DNA of 64,000 nt from Acidimicrobiia bacterium (GTDB taxonomy: Bacteria > Actinomycetota > Acidimicrobiia > Acidimicrobiales > Poriferisodalaceae): assembly GCA_022820505.1 (NCBI GenBank), contig JAJEFK010000021.1:62001-126000 (forward strand). Reading direction: 5' to 3'. The notes below the pieces were generated by a model. That model saw only the letters and a list, made by a program, of their open reading frames with translations, was not told where the DNA came from and made no database searches. The translations under genes and the position numbers were made by a program. Below are positions 7,615 to 17,129 of this stretch, piece by piece; position 1 is the stretch's first letter; every line of letters starts with the position of its first letter.

Positions 7615-10044
7615 GTGTTCCAACTTGACGAGACGGTTCCGACGAGCGGCGGGCCGTTCGGCGAGCCGGTCCCCCGACGCGAGGACGCCCGACTGCTGAG
7701 AGGCCGGGGGAGCTACATCGCGAACATCCGCTACGACGGGCAGCTTGCCGTGGCGTTCGTGCGAAGCCCTGTCGCTCATGGGCGCATCGTCTCGGTCGAC
7801 GCATCTGCCGCCCAGCAGGCCCCTGGCGTGGTCGATGTCGCGACCGGCGCCGATCCGGATTTCGCCGGCTTGGCGCTCATTGCCGAGTCGGCGTTGCCGA
7901 CCCATGTCGCCACCCCTCAGCCGGCGCTTGCCGCCGACAAGGTGCGCTATCAAGGCGAGGCGGTGGCGGCGGTCGTGGCTATCAGCCCGTCAGCCGCTGC
8001 CGACGCAGCCGAGCTCGTGGAGGTGACCTACGAAGAGCTGGGTGCCCATGTCGACGCTGTGGCTGCAGCAGCGCAGCCTGCCGACCCGGTGCATGACGCC
8101 GCACCCGGCAACCTCCTCGTCACACGGACCTTCGATGCGGGCAATGTCGATGCGGCCCTCGACAGCGCTCACTTCGTTATCGAGCGCGCCTTCCGCACCA
8201 ACCGGCACGGTGCTGTGCCGATGGAGGGCCGCGGCGCCGTGGCTGTCTGGGACGCCAGTCGAGCCAAGCTCACGCTGCACTCAGTCTCGCAAGTGCCGTA
8301 CCTGCACCGCAGCAGCCTCGCGACCGCGTTGGGCCTGCCCGAGAGTGCAGTGCGCCTGGAGGTCGGCGATGTCGGCGGCGGCTTCGGCACCAAGGCCGCG
8401 CTGTATCCCGAGGATGCTGCGGTGTGCCAGCTGTCTCGCCGCGTGGGCCGCCCGGTGGGATGGGTCGAGACCCGATCCGAGCACATGGCCACGGCCCTGC
8501 AGGCGCGTGACCATCACTACCGGGTTCGAGCCGGCTTCGAGGCCGACGGCACGCTGGTGGCCGTCGACGCTGTGCTGCACGCGAATGTCGGGGCGTACAG
8601 CTCGCCGCCGTGGACGGCCGGCATCGAGCCGCTCATGGCCGGCGGCCTGCTGACAGGCCCCTACAAGCTCTCCCACTATCGCTGCGAGGTGCTCGGCGTG
8701 GCCACCAACACCGCGCCGACCGGCCCGTACCGGGGTGTGGCCCGGCCGGCGACAGTATTCGTCATGGAACGCCTGCTCGACGATGCAGCCGCTGCGCTCG
8801 GGCTCGCCCCGGTCGACATCCGCCGTCGCAACCTGGTAGCGCCCGAAGATGTTCCTTACACCGCTCCTACTCGACTGGTGCATGACTCGCGCACCTACCT
8901 CGACTGCCTCGACCAGGCCGTCGAACTCATCGACTACGAGGGATTCCGTGCCGGCCAACGCGGCGCCCGTGCTGCCGCGTCGAGCATCGACGTTCCGGAC
9001 GGCGATGGCGTCGCCAACGACGGAGGCGCCGGGCGAGACCGTCTCATCGGGATCGGCTTCGCTTGTTACAACGAACTGACCGGGCTCGGGCAGAAAGCGT
9101 CGGCCGGGCCGCGGCTGCCGTTCCGCACCGGTCACGAATCCGCCGAGGTCCGCATCGATCCGTCGGGCGCTGTGACCGCAGCGATGGGCGTGACGGCCCA
9201 GGGTCAAGGCATCGAGACCACCATGGCCCAGGTGGTCGCGGCCGAGCTCGGGGTCGGCGTCGATGACGTGGCCGTGGAGATGGGCGACACCGATCGCCTC
9301 GCCTTCGGCTTGGGGGCATTCGCCAGTCGCCAGGGCGTCATCGGTTCGGGCGCTGCGACGCTCGCAGCGCGCACGGTGCGAGCCAAAGCGCTCGTCATTG
9401 CGGCACACCTGCTCGAAGCCGAACCCGAGTGGCTGAGCATCGACGACGGCTTCATCCACACGCAGGACGCCCCATCGGTCGGCGTCACGCTCGCTGAGGT
9501 GGCGCGCTTGGCCTACTTCGAGCCGCACCGGCTCCCGCCCGGGCTTGAGCCCGGCTTGGAGGCCATGCGCTTCTACGACCCGATGACCGGCACGTTCGCG
9601 GCGGGCGCCCAGGCAGCAGTGGTTGCCGTGGACCTCGAAACCGGCGAGGTGGACCTGCAGCGCATCGTGTGCGTGGAGGACACCGGCCGCGTGATCAACC
9701 CGATGATCGTGGAGGGCCAGATGCACGGCGCCATCGCCCAAGGAGTCGGCGGCGCGCTGTACGAGCACTTCGTCTACGACGCCGACGGCCAGCTGCAATC
9801 GGGCACGTTCATGGACTACCTGGCCATCACTGCGGACCGGATGCCTTCGATCGAGCTGGGCCATGTGGCCGATCCGGCGCACAATCTGAACCAGATCCGC
9901 GGCGTGGGCGAGGGCGGCACACTCGGCCCGTATGCCGCCATCGCAAATGCCGTATGCGATGCCCTTGCGCCGCTGGGCGTCACCGTCGACGAGCTGCCGC
10001 TCAGCCCCGCCCGCATCCACGCCGCAATCGCCGCTGCCTCATAA
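7615..10044 (+). CDS. Xanthine dehydrogenase/CO dehydrogenase-family molybdopterin-binding subunit
   Basis: Large, molybdenum-cofactor subunit of the xanthine oxidase family (809 residues). Aldehyde-oxidase/xanthine-dehydrogenase a/b hammerhead domain about 20-135, Mo-binding domain beyond. Recognisable motifs are GGGFGTK (about 257-263), GPYRGVARP in the active-site loop (about 367-375), QGQGIETTMAQV and the near-C-terminal GVGEGGTLGPYAAIANA, which contains the base-catalyst Glu. The loop is not the CO-dehydrogenase form I sequence, so an aldehyde or N-heterocycle hydroxylase is likelier. The FAD and [2Fe-2S] subunits that normally accompany it are absent nearby; an SDR-like gene lies directly upstream instead. 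GTG start. Confidence 0.92.
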   Translation: MFQLDETVPTSGGPFGEPVPRREDARLLRGRGSYIANIRYDGQLAVAFVRSPVAHGRIVSVDASAAQQAPGVVDVATGADPDFAGLALIAESALPTHVATPQPALAADKVRYQGEAVAAVVAISPSAAADAAELVEVTYEELGAHVDAVAAAAQPADPVHDAAPGNLLVTRTFDAGNVDAALDSAHFVIERAFRTNRHGAVPMEGRGAVAVWDASRAKLTLHSVSQVPYLHRSSLATALGLPESAVRLEVGDVGGGFGTKAALYPEDAAVCQLSRRVGRPVGWVETRSEHMATALQARDHHYRVRAGFEADGTLVAVDAVLHANVGAYSSPPWTAGIEPLMAGGLLTGPYKLSHYRCEVLGVATNTAPTGPYRGVARPATVFVMERLLDDAAAALGLAPVDIRRRNLVAPEDVPYTAPTRLVHDSRTYLDCLDQAVELIDYEGFRAGQRGARAAASSIDVPDGDGVANDGGAGRDRLIGIGFACYNELTGLGQKASAGPRLPFRTGHESAEVRIDPSGAVTAAMGVTAQGQGIETTMAQVVAAELGVGVDDVAVEMGDTDRLAFGLGAFASRQGVIGSGAATLAARTVRAKALVIAAHLLEAEPEWLSIDDGFIHTQDAPSVGVTLAEVARLAYFEPHRLPPGLEPGLEAMRFYDPMTGTFAAGAQAAVVAVDLETGEVDLQRIVCVEDTGRVINPMIVEGQMHGAIAQGVGGALYEHFVYDADGQLQSGTFMDYLAITADRMPSIELGHVADPAHNLNQIRGVGEGGTLGPYAAIANAVCDALAPLGVTVDELPLSPARIHAAIAAAS

Positions 10045-10184
10045 CACCCCTTCTCTATGTTCATCGCATGTCTAAGCCATGCATTGAGCGCAGCGCTCCC
10101 ACACGAGAATTGCTGTACCGGCCCCACGATCGCTTCGGCGCGGGTGCCAGCTCGTCCAGCGAGAGTCTGAGTATCCACCCGACA

Positions 10185-10200
10185 AGACGTCGAGACGTCT
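10185..10200. promoter_or_regulatory. Palindrome abutting the restriction-modification operon start
   Basis: Inverted repeat AGACGTC-GA-GACGTCT ending immediately before the ATG at 10201; it contains the hexamer GACGTC twice. It occupies the place of a ribosome-binding site, so it could be an operator that silences the R-M genes or an occluding hairpin. No Shine-Dalgarno is visible, so the true start may be GTG 10213 or ATG 10225. Confidence 0.4.
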
Positions 10201-10449
10201 ATGGTCGCTGCCGTGAACGAAGCGATGCTGCACGAACGTCGTCGCCGCCCCGGCGAAGTTCGCGATGCCATCGAAGACGTGCTCGCTTGTGCAGACGGGC
10301 CCTTGCCGGTGGACGTAATCCATGCACGAGTTGAAGCTCGACTTGGCGCCGATGTCGCCGCCTCGTCGGTTCGCAGCTACTTGCGACTCAACGCCGACGG
10401 AGACGGACAGTTCTCCAGAGTCCGCCGCGGTGTCTACGTCCTTCGCTGA
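10201..10449 (+). CDS. Small winged-helix protein of the R-M locus (HARE-HTH-like)
   Basis: 82-residue protein that reads like a HARE-HTH/winged-helix domain: helices around RPGEVRDAIEDVLAC and PVDVIHARVEARLG, a helix SSVRSYLRLN, then the wing FSRVRRGVYVLR. Such domains are often fused to the N-terminus of DNA methyltransferases or restriction enzymes, where they probably contact DNA. Here the domain ends in a stop, and the methyltransferase starts 20 bases earlier in another frame. It may therefore be a split-off DNA-binding module or the victim of a frameshift. It could also act as a regulator of the locus. Confidence 0.6.
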   Translation: MVAAVNEAMLHERRRRPGEVRDAIEDVLACADGPLPVDVIHARVEARLGADVAASSVRSYLRLNADGDGQFSRVRRGVYVLR

Positions 10450-11341
10450 GCCGTTCGCGGTCGTCGGCAACGCGGCTCTGTACCACGCCGACTGTCTGGA
10501 CTGGATGGCTGCGCAGCCGCTGGCCTCGATCCAAGGCGTCGTCACCGACCCTCCATACGGCCTGGTGGAATACTCGCCGTCGCAGCAGGAGAAGCTGCGA
10601 AACGGCCGTGGCGGTGTCTGGCGGCTGCCACCGAGTTTCGATGGGCATCGGCGAGCCCCTGTGCCGCGCTTCACCACGCTGGGTCGCGATGACCTTGATC
10701 GCCTGAGCTGCTTCTTCAGCCGCTGGACGGCTGCCCTGATGCCGGTGCTTGTTCCCGGCGCCCATGTGCTCGTCGCGTCGAATCCGCTGGTGTCTCATCT
10801 CGTTGCAAATGCCATCTGCATGGCAGGGCTCGAGCGCCGGGGCGAGGTTGTGCGACTTGTCATGACGATGAGAGGCGGTGATCGCCCCAAGAACGCGCAT
10901 CACGAATTCCCCGATGTGACGGTCATGCCACGTTCAGGGTGGGAACCTTGGCTGCTCTTTCGCAAGCCGCTCGATGGTCGCGTGCAGGACAACCTTCGGA
11001 TATGGGGCACCGGGGGCCTGCGACGCCATTCGCCTGAGCGCCCGTTTGCCGATGTGATCAAGTCAGCCCCGACGCAGCCCGCGGAGCGGCAACTGGCGCC
11101 GCACCCCAGCCTGAAGCCGCAGTCGTTCCTTCGTGAGGTGGTCCGAGCCGTCCTGCCTCTTGGCGAGGGAACTGTGCTCGACCCATTTGCGGGCTCAGGC
11201 TCGACGTTGGCCGCAGCCGAGTGGCTCGGCTATCGCAGCATCGGCGTAGAGAGCGACATGACCTACGCCGACATGGCAGTGAGCGCCATCAAGCGCCTGC
11301 GCGACTACGAAGTTCCCTCATCGAGCGCGTCATCGAGGTAG
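10430..11341 (+). CDS. Site-specific DNA methyltransferase (type II, N6-A or N4-C)
   Basis: DNA amino-methyltransferase of about 303 residues in beta-class order: catalytic motif IV TDPPYG comes first (about residues 46-51) and the SAM-binding motif DPFAGSGSTLAAAEWLGY follows near the C-terminus (about 246-263). DPPY methylases modify adenine N6 or cytosine N4; the target sequence cannot be read. The frame is open back to an ATG at 10322, but that stretch is the out-of-frame shadow of the small HTH gene. GTG 10430, inside the end of that gene, is the likely start. The 3' end overlaps the convergent nuclease gene by 37 bases. Confidence 0.88.
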   Translation: MSTSFAEPFAVVGNAALYHADCLDWMAAQPLASIQGVVTDPPYGLVEYSPSQQEKLRNGRGGVWRLPPSFDGHRRAPVPRFTTLGRDDLDRLSCFFSRWTAALMPVLVPGAHVLVASNPLVSHLVANAICMAGLERRGEVVRLVMTMRGGDRPKNAHHEFPDVTVMPRSGWEPWLLFRKPLDGRVQDNLRIWGTGGLRRHSPERPFADVIKSAPTQPAERQLAPHPSLKPQSFLREVVRAVLPLGEGTVLDPFAGSGSTLAAAEWLGYRSIGVESDMTYADMAVSAIKRLRDYEVPSSSASSR

Positions 11342-11964
11342 ACCCAACTCTGGCGCAGCTTGGCGATGCCGTCGCGATGCAGCGTCGCCGTCCGCGTGCC
11401 GAGTTCGCCCCGCTCGTTGCGGCGGAAGTCGTGCGTGGTGACATGGGCCAGATATACCTCGGTGAAGCGCAGCGGAGTCCGGGCCGTCATGGGCTGGGTG
11501 GTGCGGTCGACGGTGTAGACGAAGACGCAGAACCACTGGTCTCGGGCACCGTGGGTGTCCACCGCTCCGCCGCGTTTGGTTGTGGCCTTGACCTCGACGC
11601 CGCGTTCGCCGGCTTTCACGGCATTGTCGGGATAGGCGCCTGCAACCACGAGGTCGGGATGACCGTTGTGGTAGTTGTTCGGCACGAGCGTTCGAGAATG
11701 CGCTGACAGATAGGCCGTCAACATGTCGGAGACGACGCCGGACAGAATCGCTCCCCGCACGGTGTCTTCGAGGCGTCCGAGTCCCTTGCCGGCAAGGTGT
11801 TGGTTGACGTCGTAGAAGAAGTCGTAGACGTCCTGCATAGCCGATTCGAAGTCGAGCAGGCGAAGCTCGTAAGGCAGTGCGATGGCGGCGTTGAGGCGCT
11901 CCCGACGGACGATTCGGCGCTCTGTCTCCACATCGCGGCAGCATAGGTCGGGCCATCTCAGCAC
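11305..11964 (-). CDS. Putative type II restriction endonuclease (PD-(D/E)XK fold)
   Basis: 219-residue protein, convergent with and overlapping the methyltransferase gene by 37 bases, a common type II R-M arrangement. A PD-(D/E)XK-like catalytic centre is visible: HPDLVV (near residue 105), then about 20 residues later GVEVKATTK, giving D...ExK. The N-terminal part, rich in helix (ESAMQDVYDFFYDVNQHLAGKGL), may be the DNA-recognition portion. No family with known specificity is recognised. GTG 11964 is the longest start; an internal GTG giving VETERR is an alternative. Function is inferred from fold and context. Confidence 0.72.
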   Translation of the reverse strand: MLRWPDLCCRDVETERRIVRRERLNAAIALPYELRLLDFESAMQDVYDFFYDVNQHLAGKGLGRLEDTVRGAILSGVVSDMLTAYLSAHSRTLVPNNYHNGHPDLVVAGAYPDNAVKAGERGVEVKATTKRGGAVDTHGARDQWFCVFVYTVDRTTQPMTARTPLRFTEVYLAHVTTHDFRRNERGELGTRTATLHRDGIAKLRQSWVYLDDALDEGTS

Positions 11965-12036
11965 ACCGTGCGTGCTGCAACGAAGACGATTCTTGGCGGC
12001 TCGGTCTTGAGGGGAAGGACTGGCCGACTGGTGTGC

Positions 12037-14874
12037 TCAGGTGTGAGCGCCCGAGCCCAGGTAGGCATCGACCACGGTCTCGTTGGCCCGGATCTCCGCT
12101 GACGTGCCCTCGGCGATGATCTTGCCGAAGTTGAGCACATAGATGTGGTCGCAGATGTCGAGCACGAGATTCATGTCGTGGTCGATCAGCAAGATCGACA
12201 CTCCCTCAGATGCCACGTCCAGCAGACGCACGCCCAGCGCGATGCTCTCCGCAGTGGTCAATCCTGCGGCCGGCTCGTCAGCGAGCATCACCCGGGGTTC
12301 CGACGCCAGCGCGCGTGCAACACCAACCAGCTTCTGGCGGCCGAGCGGGAGGTTGGCTGGTCGTGTATCGGTGTCACCGACCAAGCCGACAATTTGCATC
12401 GCTGCATCAACCCGCGAGGTGTCCGCTGGCCGCTCGGGTACAACGAGATCGGCGAGCACCGAGCGCATCGAAGACCGCTCGGCGGCAACCTGCACGTTCT
12501 CCCGCACCGTCAGGTCACCGAATAGCTCCAGCGACTGCCATGTGCGCGCCAGCCCCCGCTGGGCGCGTACATGAGGTGGTTCACGGGAGAGCCGTTCCTC
12601 GCAGAACGTCACATGCCCACGGGACGGCACGAAACCAGTCAGCGCGTCGATCAGGGTCGTCTTGCCGGCGCCGTTCGGCCCGATCAATCCCACGATCTCG
12701 CCCTCGCGGACCCGCAGCGACACCTGGTCCAGTGCTTTGAGCCCGCCGAACCGCACCGTGAGGTCCTCGACTGCCAGCACGACCGGCTCACCCTCGAAGC
12801 TCCTCTGGCGCTCCGTGCGCCGATACTCCGACAGGCGGACCGACTCGCCCGCTGTCCCGGGGCCGGGCTCGGCGGGCATCGCTCCGAGATCGCTGCGTTC
12901 GCGCGCCTCTGCCCGGGCCCGCCTGCGTGACCGGAATGCTCGCAGGCGTGCGAGATTCTGGCGGTACGCGCCGGCCACACCTTCGGGGAAGAAGATCGCA
13001 GTGGCCACCAGGGCGACACCAGCCACCAATTGGTACCACCGGCCCAGTTCGGCGATCCGGTCTGCGGTGATGTAGACGATGCCGAGCGGGGCGAACAGCC
13101 CCGCGATGATCGCGCCGGGAACGCTCGTGATGCCGCACAGGTAGGCCAGCGCCAAGAAGCTCAGGCCGATGAGCACGGCGAAGCTCTCCGCGGAGAGCTG
13201 TCCCCGGCTGTAGCCGATGAACGCACCGCCCACACCGGCCAGGAACGACGCAAGCGCGAATGCCAGCATCTTCGTGCCCGCGACATTGATGCCGACCGAC
13301 GCGCCCGCCCGCTCGTTGGAACGAACGGCCAGGAAACGGCGCCCTGTCGCACTTCGGGCCAGGTTGCCCACGGCAATGGCGCACACGGTCACCACGGCCA
13401 GCACCAGGAATCCGAATTCCATGCGAGCAAAGTTCCTGCCCTCGCGAATGCTGAGGTTCGCCCCGAAGAACGAAGGACCTGTAATGGGATTGCCGTACAG
13501 GCCGGTGATGGCGGAGTTGCGAAACACGAACTCCTCGAGCGCGACCGCACCGGCCAAGGTGACGACCGCGAGCTGCGCACCGCGGATGCGGAGGGCCGAG
13601 ACGCCCACCACGAGTCCGAAGGCGGTGGCCATGAGCGCTGCCAGCAGCAGCGAGATGGGAAACGGGATGCCAACCGAATCGCCCAGCTTGCTGAGCGCGA
13701 AGCCAGCCGCTCCCGCGATGGCGGCCTGGGCCAGCGAGATCTGGCCGACGAGGCCGGTCAGCACCACCAGCGACAGCATGACGATCGTCATGATCATGCT
13801 GGTCATGATCCCGATGCGGTAGCTGCCCTGTGCCACCGCGGTCAGCACTCCGGCCGCTACCACGGCCGATGCGACCACGCTCGGCCGCATCTTCGGCCGA
13901 ACGACCTCGGGCAGGGCATCGGCTTCGACGGCGCCACGGGTCGGCAGGTTGTGGCCCAAGCCGAACAGTGCGATCACGATGACCCCGAACGGCAGTGCGT
14001 CGGGTATGCCGGTGATCGCCCAGTCGGGCCACCACGGATTGGTGGTCTGGTACACGACGATCGACTGGAAGATGCCGAGCCCGAACGCGGCCGCCACGGT
14101 GACGGCGATCGACAGCAACCGACCGATGACCGCCGCGGCGAGCGCCGGAACGATCGCGAGGTAGGTCCACGGGCTGAGGGAGACGACCGGCGAGGCCATG
14201 ATCAGCAGGAAGCCGACGAGGGTGCTCGACAGCACCCACGTCGAGCCGGCCAGCACTTGCGGCGAGTAGCGGGCCAGGCTGACCGCCCGCTCATTCTCGG
14301 TCGAGGCCCGCGTGGCGAGCCCCAAGCGCGTGAAGCGGAACCACGCCCATGCCGCGGCGGCGGTCAGCAGCACGACGGCCGTGAGCCAGAGTCGATCACG
14401 AGAGAAGCTGACCCCGGCGAAGCTCACCGGCTCGTTGGGCAGGATCGGAGCGACGACGCGGGCGCTGCTCATGAAGTGCATCACGATCAGGGCTTGGAGG
14501 ACCAGCAGCACGCCCACCGACGCGACCACGCGGGCCAGGATCGGGGCTCGCCGGAGCGGCCGGAAGACCAGGAAGTGCACCATCAGCCCGATGAGGCTGC
14601 ACGACAGCACTGCAAGGATGATGGCCACCCCGAAGGGCACGCTGCCCGAACTGCCTCCGAGGCTGATGCGGCTGCGAATGATCACCAGCGGCAGCACGAG
14701 ATCGCCGGTGTCGCTGAGTTCGTCGTAGACGTACGCCCCCCACATCGCCATCGCCCCGGTGGCGAAGTTGATGATGCCGGTGCCGCGGTAGGTGATGACC
14801 AGGCCCATCGACAGCGCCGCGTAGAGGCAGCCCGATCCCAAGCCGATGATCGCGAAGAGCAGGTACTGATCCAC
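12037..14874 (-). CDS. LivH-LivM-LivG fusion: ABC transporter permeases and ATPase in one chain
   Basis: 945-residue fusion of three normally separate parts of a branched-chain amino acid/amide ABC importer. Residues about 1-300 are a LivH-type permease (GCLYAALSMGLVITYRGTG), 330-630 a LivM-type permease (LTGLVGQISLAQAAIAGAAG) and 690-945 a LivG-type ATPase. The ATPase has Walker [10 protein letters not shown] (about 730), signature LPLGRQ (about 843), Walker B VMLADEPAAG and the LivG tail VVDAYLGSGAHT. A charged linker (Arg/Glu/Pro rich, about 630-690) joins permease to ATPase. It starts 6 bases after the binding-protein gene; LivF is first in the operon, so the complex would be this chain, LivF and the lipoprotein. 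Confidence 0.93.
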   Translation of the reverse strand: MDQYLLFAIIGLGSGCLYAALSMGLVITYRGTGIINFATGAMAMWGAYVYDELSDTGDLVLPLVIIRSRISLGGSSGSVPFGVAIILAVLSCSLIGLMVHFLVFRPLRRAPILARVVASVGVLLVLQALIVMHFMSSARVVAPILPNEPVSFAGVSFSRDRLWLTAVVLLTAAAAWAWFRFTRLGLATRASTENERAVSLARYSPQVLAGSTWVLSSTLVGFLLIMASPVVSLSPWTYLAIVPALAAAVIGRLLSIAVTVAAAFGLGIFQSIVVYQTTNPWWPDWAITGIPDALPFGVIVIALFGLGHNLPTRGAVEADALPEVVRPKMRPSVVASAVVAAGVLTAVAQGSYRIGIMTSMIMTIVMLSLVVLTGLVGQISLAQAAIAGAAGFALSKLGDSVGIPFPISLLLAALMATAFGLVVGVSALRIRGAQLAVVTLAGAVALEEFVFRNSAITGLYGNPITGPSFFGANLSIREGRNFARMEFGFLVLAVVTVCAIAVGNLARSATGRRFLAVRSNERAGASVGINVAGTKMLAFALASFLAGVGGAFIGYSRGQLSAESFAVLIGLSFLALAYLCGITSVPGAIIAGLFAPLGIVYITADRIAELGRWYQLVAGVALVATAIFFPEGVAGAYRQNLARLRAFRSRRRARAEARERSDLGAMPAEPGPGTAGESVRLSEYRRTERQRSFEGEPVVLAVEDLTVRFGGLKALDQVSLRVREGEIVGLIGPNGAGKTTLIDALTGFVPSRGHVTFCEERLSREPPHVRAQRGLARTWQSLELFGDLTVRENVQVAAERSSMRSVLADLVVPERPADTSRVDAAMQIVGLVGDTDTRPANLPLGRQKLVGVARALASEPRVMLADEPAAGLTTAESIALGVRLLDVASEGVSILLIDHDMNLVLDICDHIYVLNFGKIIAEGTSAEIRANETVVDAYLGSGAHT

Positions 14875-14880
14875 GCTCCC

Positions 14881-16230
14881 CTACAGCCCGCTCAGTTCGT
14901 ACGCGTCGAAGAGCCCGTCGCCGATCACGATCCGGCGCAGCGATCCGTCGTCGGCCTCGACCACCTGCCACACCATGATGTGCGACATGCAGTGCGAGGA
15001 CTCCGGCGGCCACGGCGCCTGCCCGCAGCGCAGGTTGGGTCCGAACCATCCGGGTGTCTCGCCGGCGGTCGCGAACGCCTCGGTGATCGAATCGGAGGTG
15101 ATCGGGCCCTCGATGGTCTCGAGAATGAACTTGATCTCGCGCCATGCTCCGTAGGGGGCGATGGCGAAACCCTCGATGAGTTTCTCGTGCCCGGCAGCGG
15201 TCATGTGGTCGGCGTATTGCGCGAGGCGTTCTTGGATCTCGGGCGGCGCGAATTCGGCAACCCACGGGACCCACTGGTCGCCCTGGGTGTAGGTGCCGAG
15301 AGCGGCAGGCCCGAGCACGTCGATGTACAGGGTGCAGGAGCCGGCGAAGATCGGCTTGTCGAAGCCGCTGGCGGCGGCCGATCCCACCATGCCGATGCAG
15401 CCGAACTCGTCGAGCTGGCCCATCATCCCGTCGACGCCAGCGGACTGCGCCGCCGCGATGGCGGCGGTCCAATCGGGCGCCGCGATGTCGACCACGACGC
15501 GCTCCATCTCGATGCCGTAGTGCTCGAGCACCGGGGCGATGATGTTGTCCATGAAGTCCAGGGCGGTGGAGGAGTCCTGGACGACGACAGCGATGTGGTC
15601 GATGCCGAGCTCGGAGAAGGTCTTGGCAGGACCCACGGCAAAAGCCCCGGTCGCCACGTGGAGCAGGAAGGAGCCGGGACTGTTCCGCTCGGTCTGGCCC
15701 CACGAGTGGGACGAGACGTAGGGAATGCCGGCGTCGACCCACAGTCCGAAAGCCGCTTCTGAGCCCAGCTCGACGCCCATGTACGCCATGTCGACGTCTT
15801 GTTCGATCAACTTGATCGCGCAGTTGATGGCGCTTTCGGGCGTGCCGTCGGAGAGGCAGACGACCGGCTCGATCATGGCGCCGTGGATACCGCCCGTGTC
15901 GTTGATCACCTTGATGGCCACTTCGCCGCCGATGCGCAGCTCGGGCAGCGAGATGTTGCCGCCTTCGTTGTTGACATAGCCAACCCGGATGACCTCGCCG
16001 GTGCGGTCGATCGGCGCCGCATCGCCCGACGCGTCGTCGCCTCCCGCTGCAACACCGGCAGCGCCGTCGCCGGTCGTGTCATCGGTCGCCGTGCCGGTGC
16101 CGGTGGCAGCGCCGCTCGAGGCTGTGGTGGTCCGGGTGTCGTCGCCAGTGTCGTCTGAACCGCCGCACGCAGCTGCCAGAAGACAGAACGCAACGAGCAG
16201 CGCCAATGATCGTGCACGTAGATGTCTCAT
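14881..16230 (-). CDS. ABC transporter substrate-binding lipoprotein (LivK-like)
   Basis: Periplasmic-binding-fold type I lipoprotein of about 449 residues. The signal peptide ends in the lipobox LAAACGG (Cys about 22), followed by a Thr/Gly/Asp-rich linker of about 55 residues and then the binding domain starting at VIRVGYVNNEGG. Family features include acceptor-like segments with NDTGGIHG and SAINCAIKLI. The frame extends to 16386, but ATG 16230 gives a proper signal peptide. Flanked by livF (13-base gap) and the fused permease-ATPase (6-base gap) in one operon. The ligand is not deducible; amino acids, amides or other small organics are all possible. Confidence 0.92.
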   Translation of the reverse strand: MRHLRARSLALLVAFCLLAAACGGSDDTGDDTRTTTASSGAATGTGTATDDTTGDGAAGVAAGGDDASGDAAPIDRTGEVIRVGYVNNEGGNISLPELRIGGEVAIKVINDTGGIHGAMIEPVVCLSDGTPESAINCAIKLIEQDVDMAYMGVELGSEAAFGLWVDAGIPYVSSHSWGQTERNSPGSFLLHVATGAFAVGPAKTFSELGIDHIAVVVQDSSTALDFMDNIIAPVLEHYGIEMERVVVDIAAPDWTAAIAAAQSAGVDGMMGQLDEFGCIGMVGSAAASGFDKPIFAGSCTLYIDVLGPAALGTYTQGDQWVPWVAEFAPPEIQERLAQYADHMTAAGHEKLIEGFAIAPYGAWREIKFILETIEGPITSDSITEAFATAGETPGWFGPNLRCGQAPWPPESSHCMSHIMVWQVVEADDGSLRRIVIGDGLFDAYELSGL

Positions 16231-16243
16231 GGAGTCCCCGACG

Positions 16244-17010
<767 letters not shown>

Positions 17011-17014
<4 letters not shown>

Positions 17015-17088
17015 GCGTGTGCCTCGGAACCAAGGTAGGCGTCGATGATCGCATCGTCGGAGCGAATGTCAACGGATTCGCCGGACGG
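17011..17088 (-). pseudogene. Orphan C-terminal tail of a LivG ATPase
   Basis: On the minus strand an open stretch of about 25 codons reads [20 protein letters not shown] then AHA and stop. This lines up with the tail of the LivG domain in the fused transporter (EIRANETVVDAYLGSGAHT). Nothing upstream resembles the rest of the ATPase. The stop codon overlaps the livF ATG as ATGA, the coupling typical of intact livG-livF pairs. It is therefore a remnant left by a deletion or rearrangement whose breakpoint lies at about 17085-17130, next to the sigma-factor gene. Confidence 0.72.
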
Positions 17089-17129
17089 CATGCGTGACGA
17101 CGCCGCGAAAGAGTCAGGCGTGAGCGGAC

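Noticed and set aside
8281-10020. 579-codon minus-strand frame inside the molybdenum hydroxylase gene
   Set aside because: Pure antisense of a well-supported gene, no motif.
10322-10429. Upstream extension of the DNA methyltransferase to ATG 10322
   Set aside because: The extra residues are low-complexity and out of frame with the better-supported winged-helix gene; family homology starts after GTG 10430.
13030-15762. Long plus-strand open frame (910 codons) opposite the liv operon
   Set aside because: Its translation is low-complexity Arg/Asp/Gly/His-rich and it is the antisense shadow of two clear transporter genes; long antisense frames are expected in high-GC DNA.
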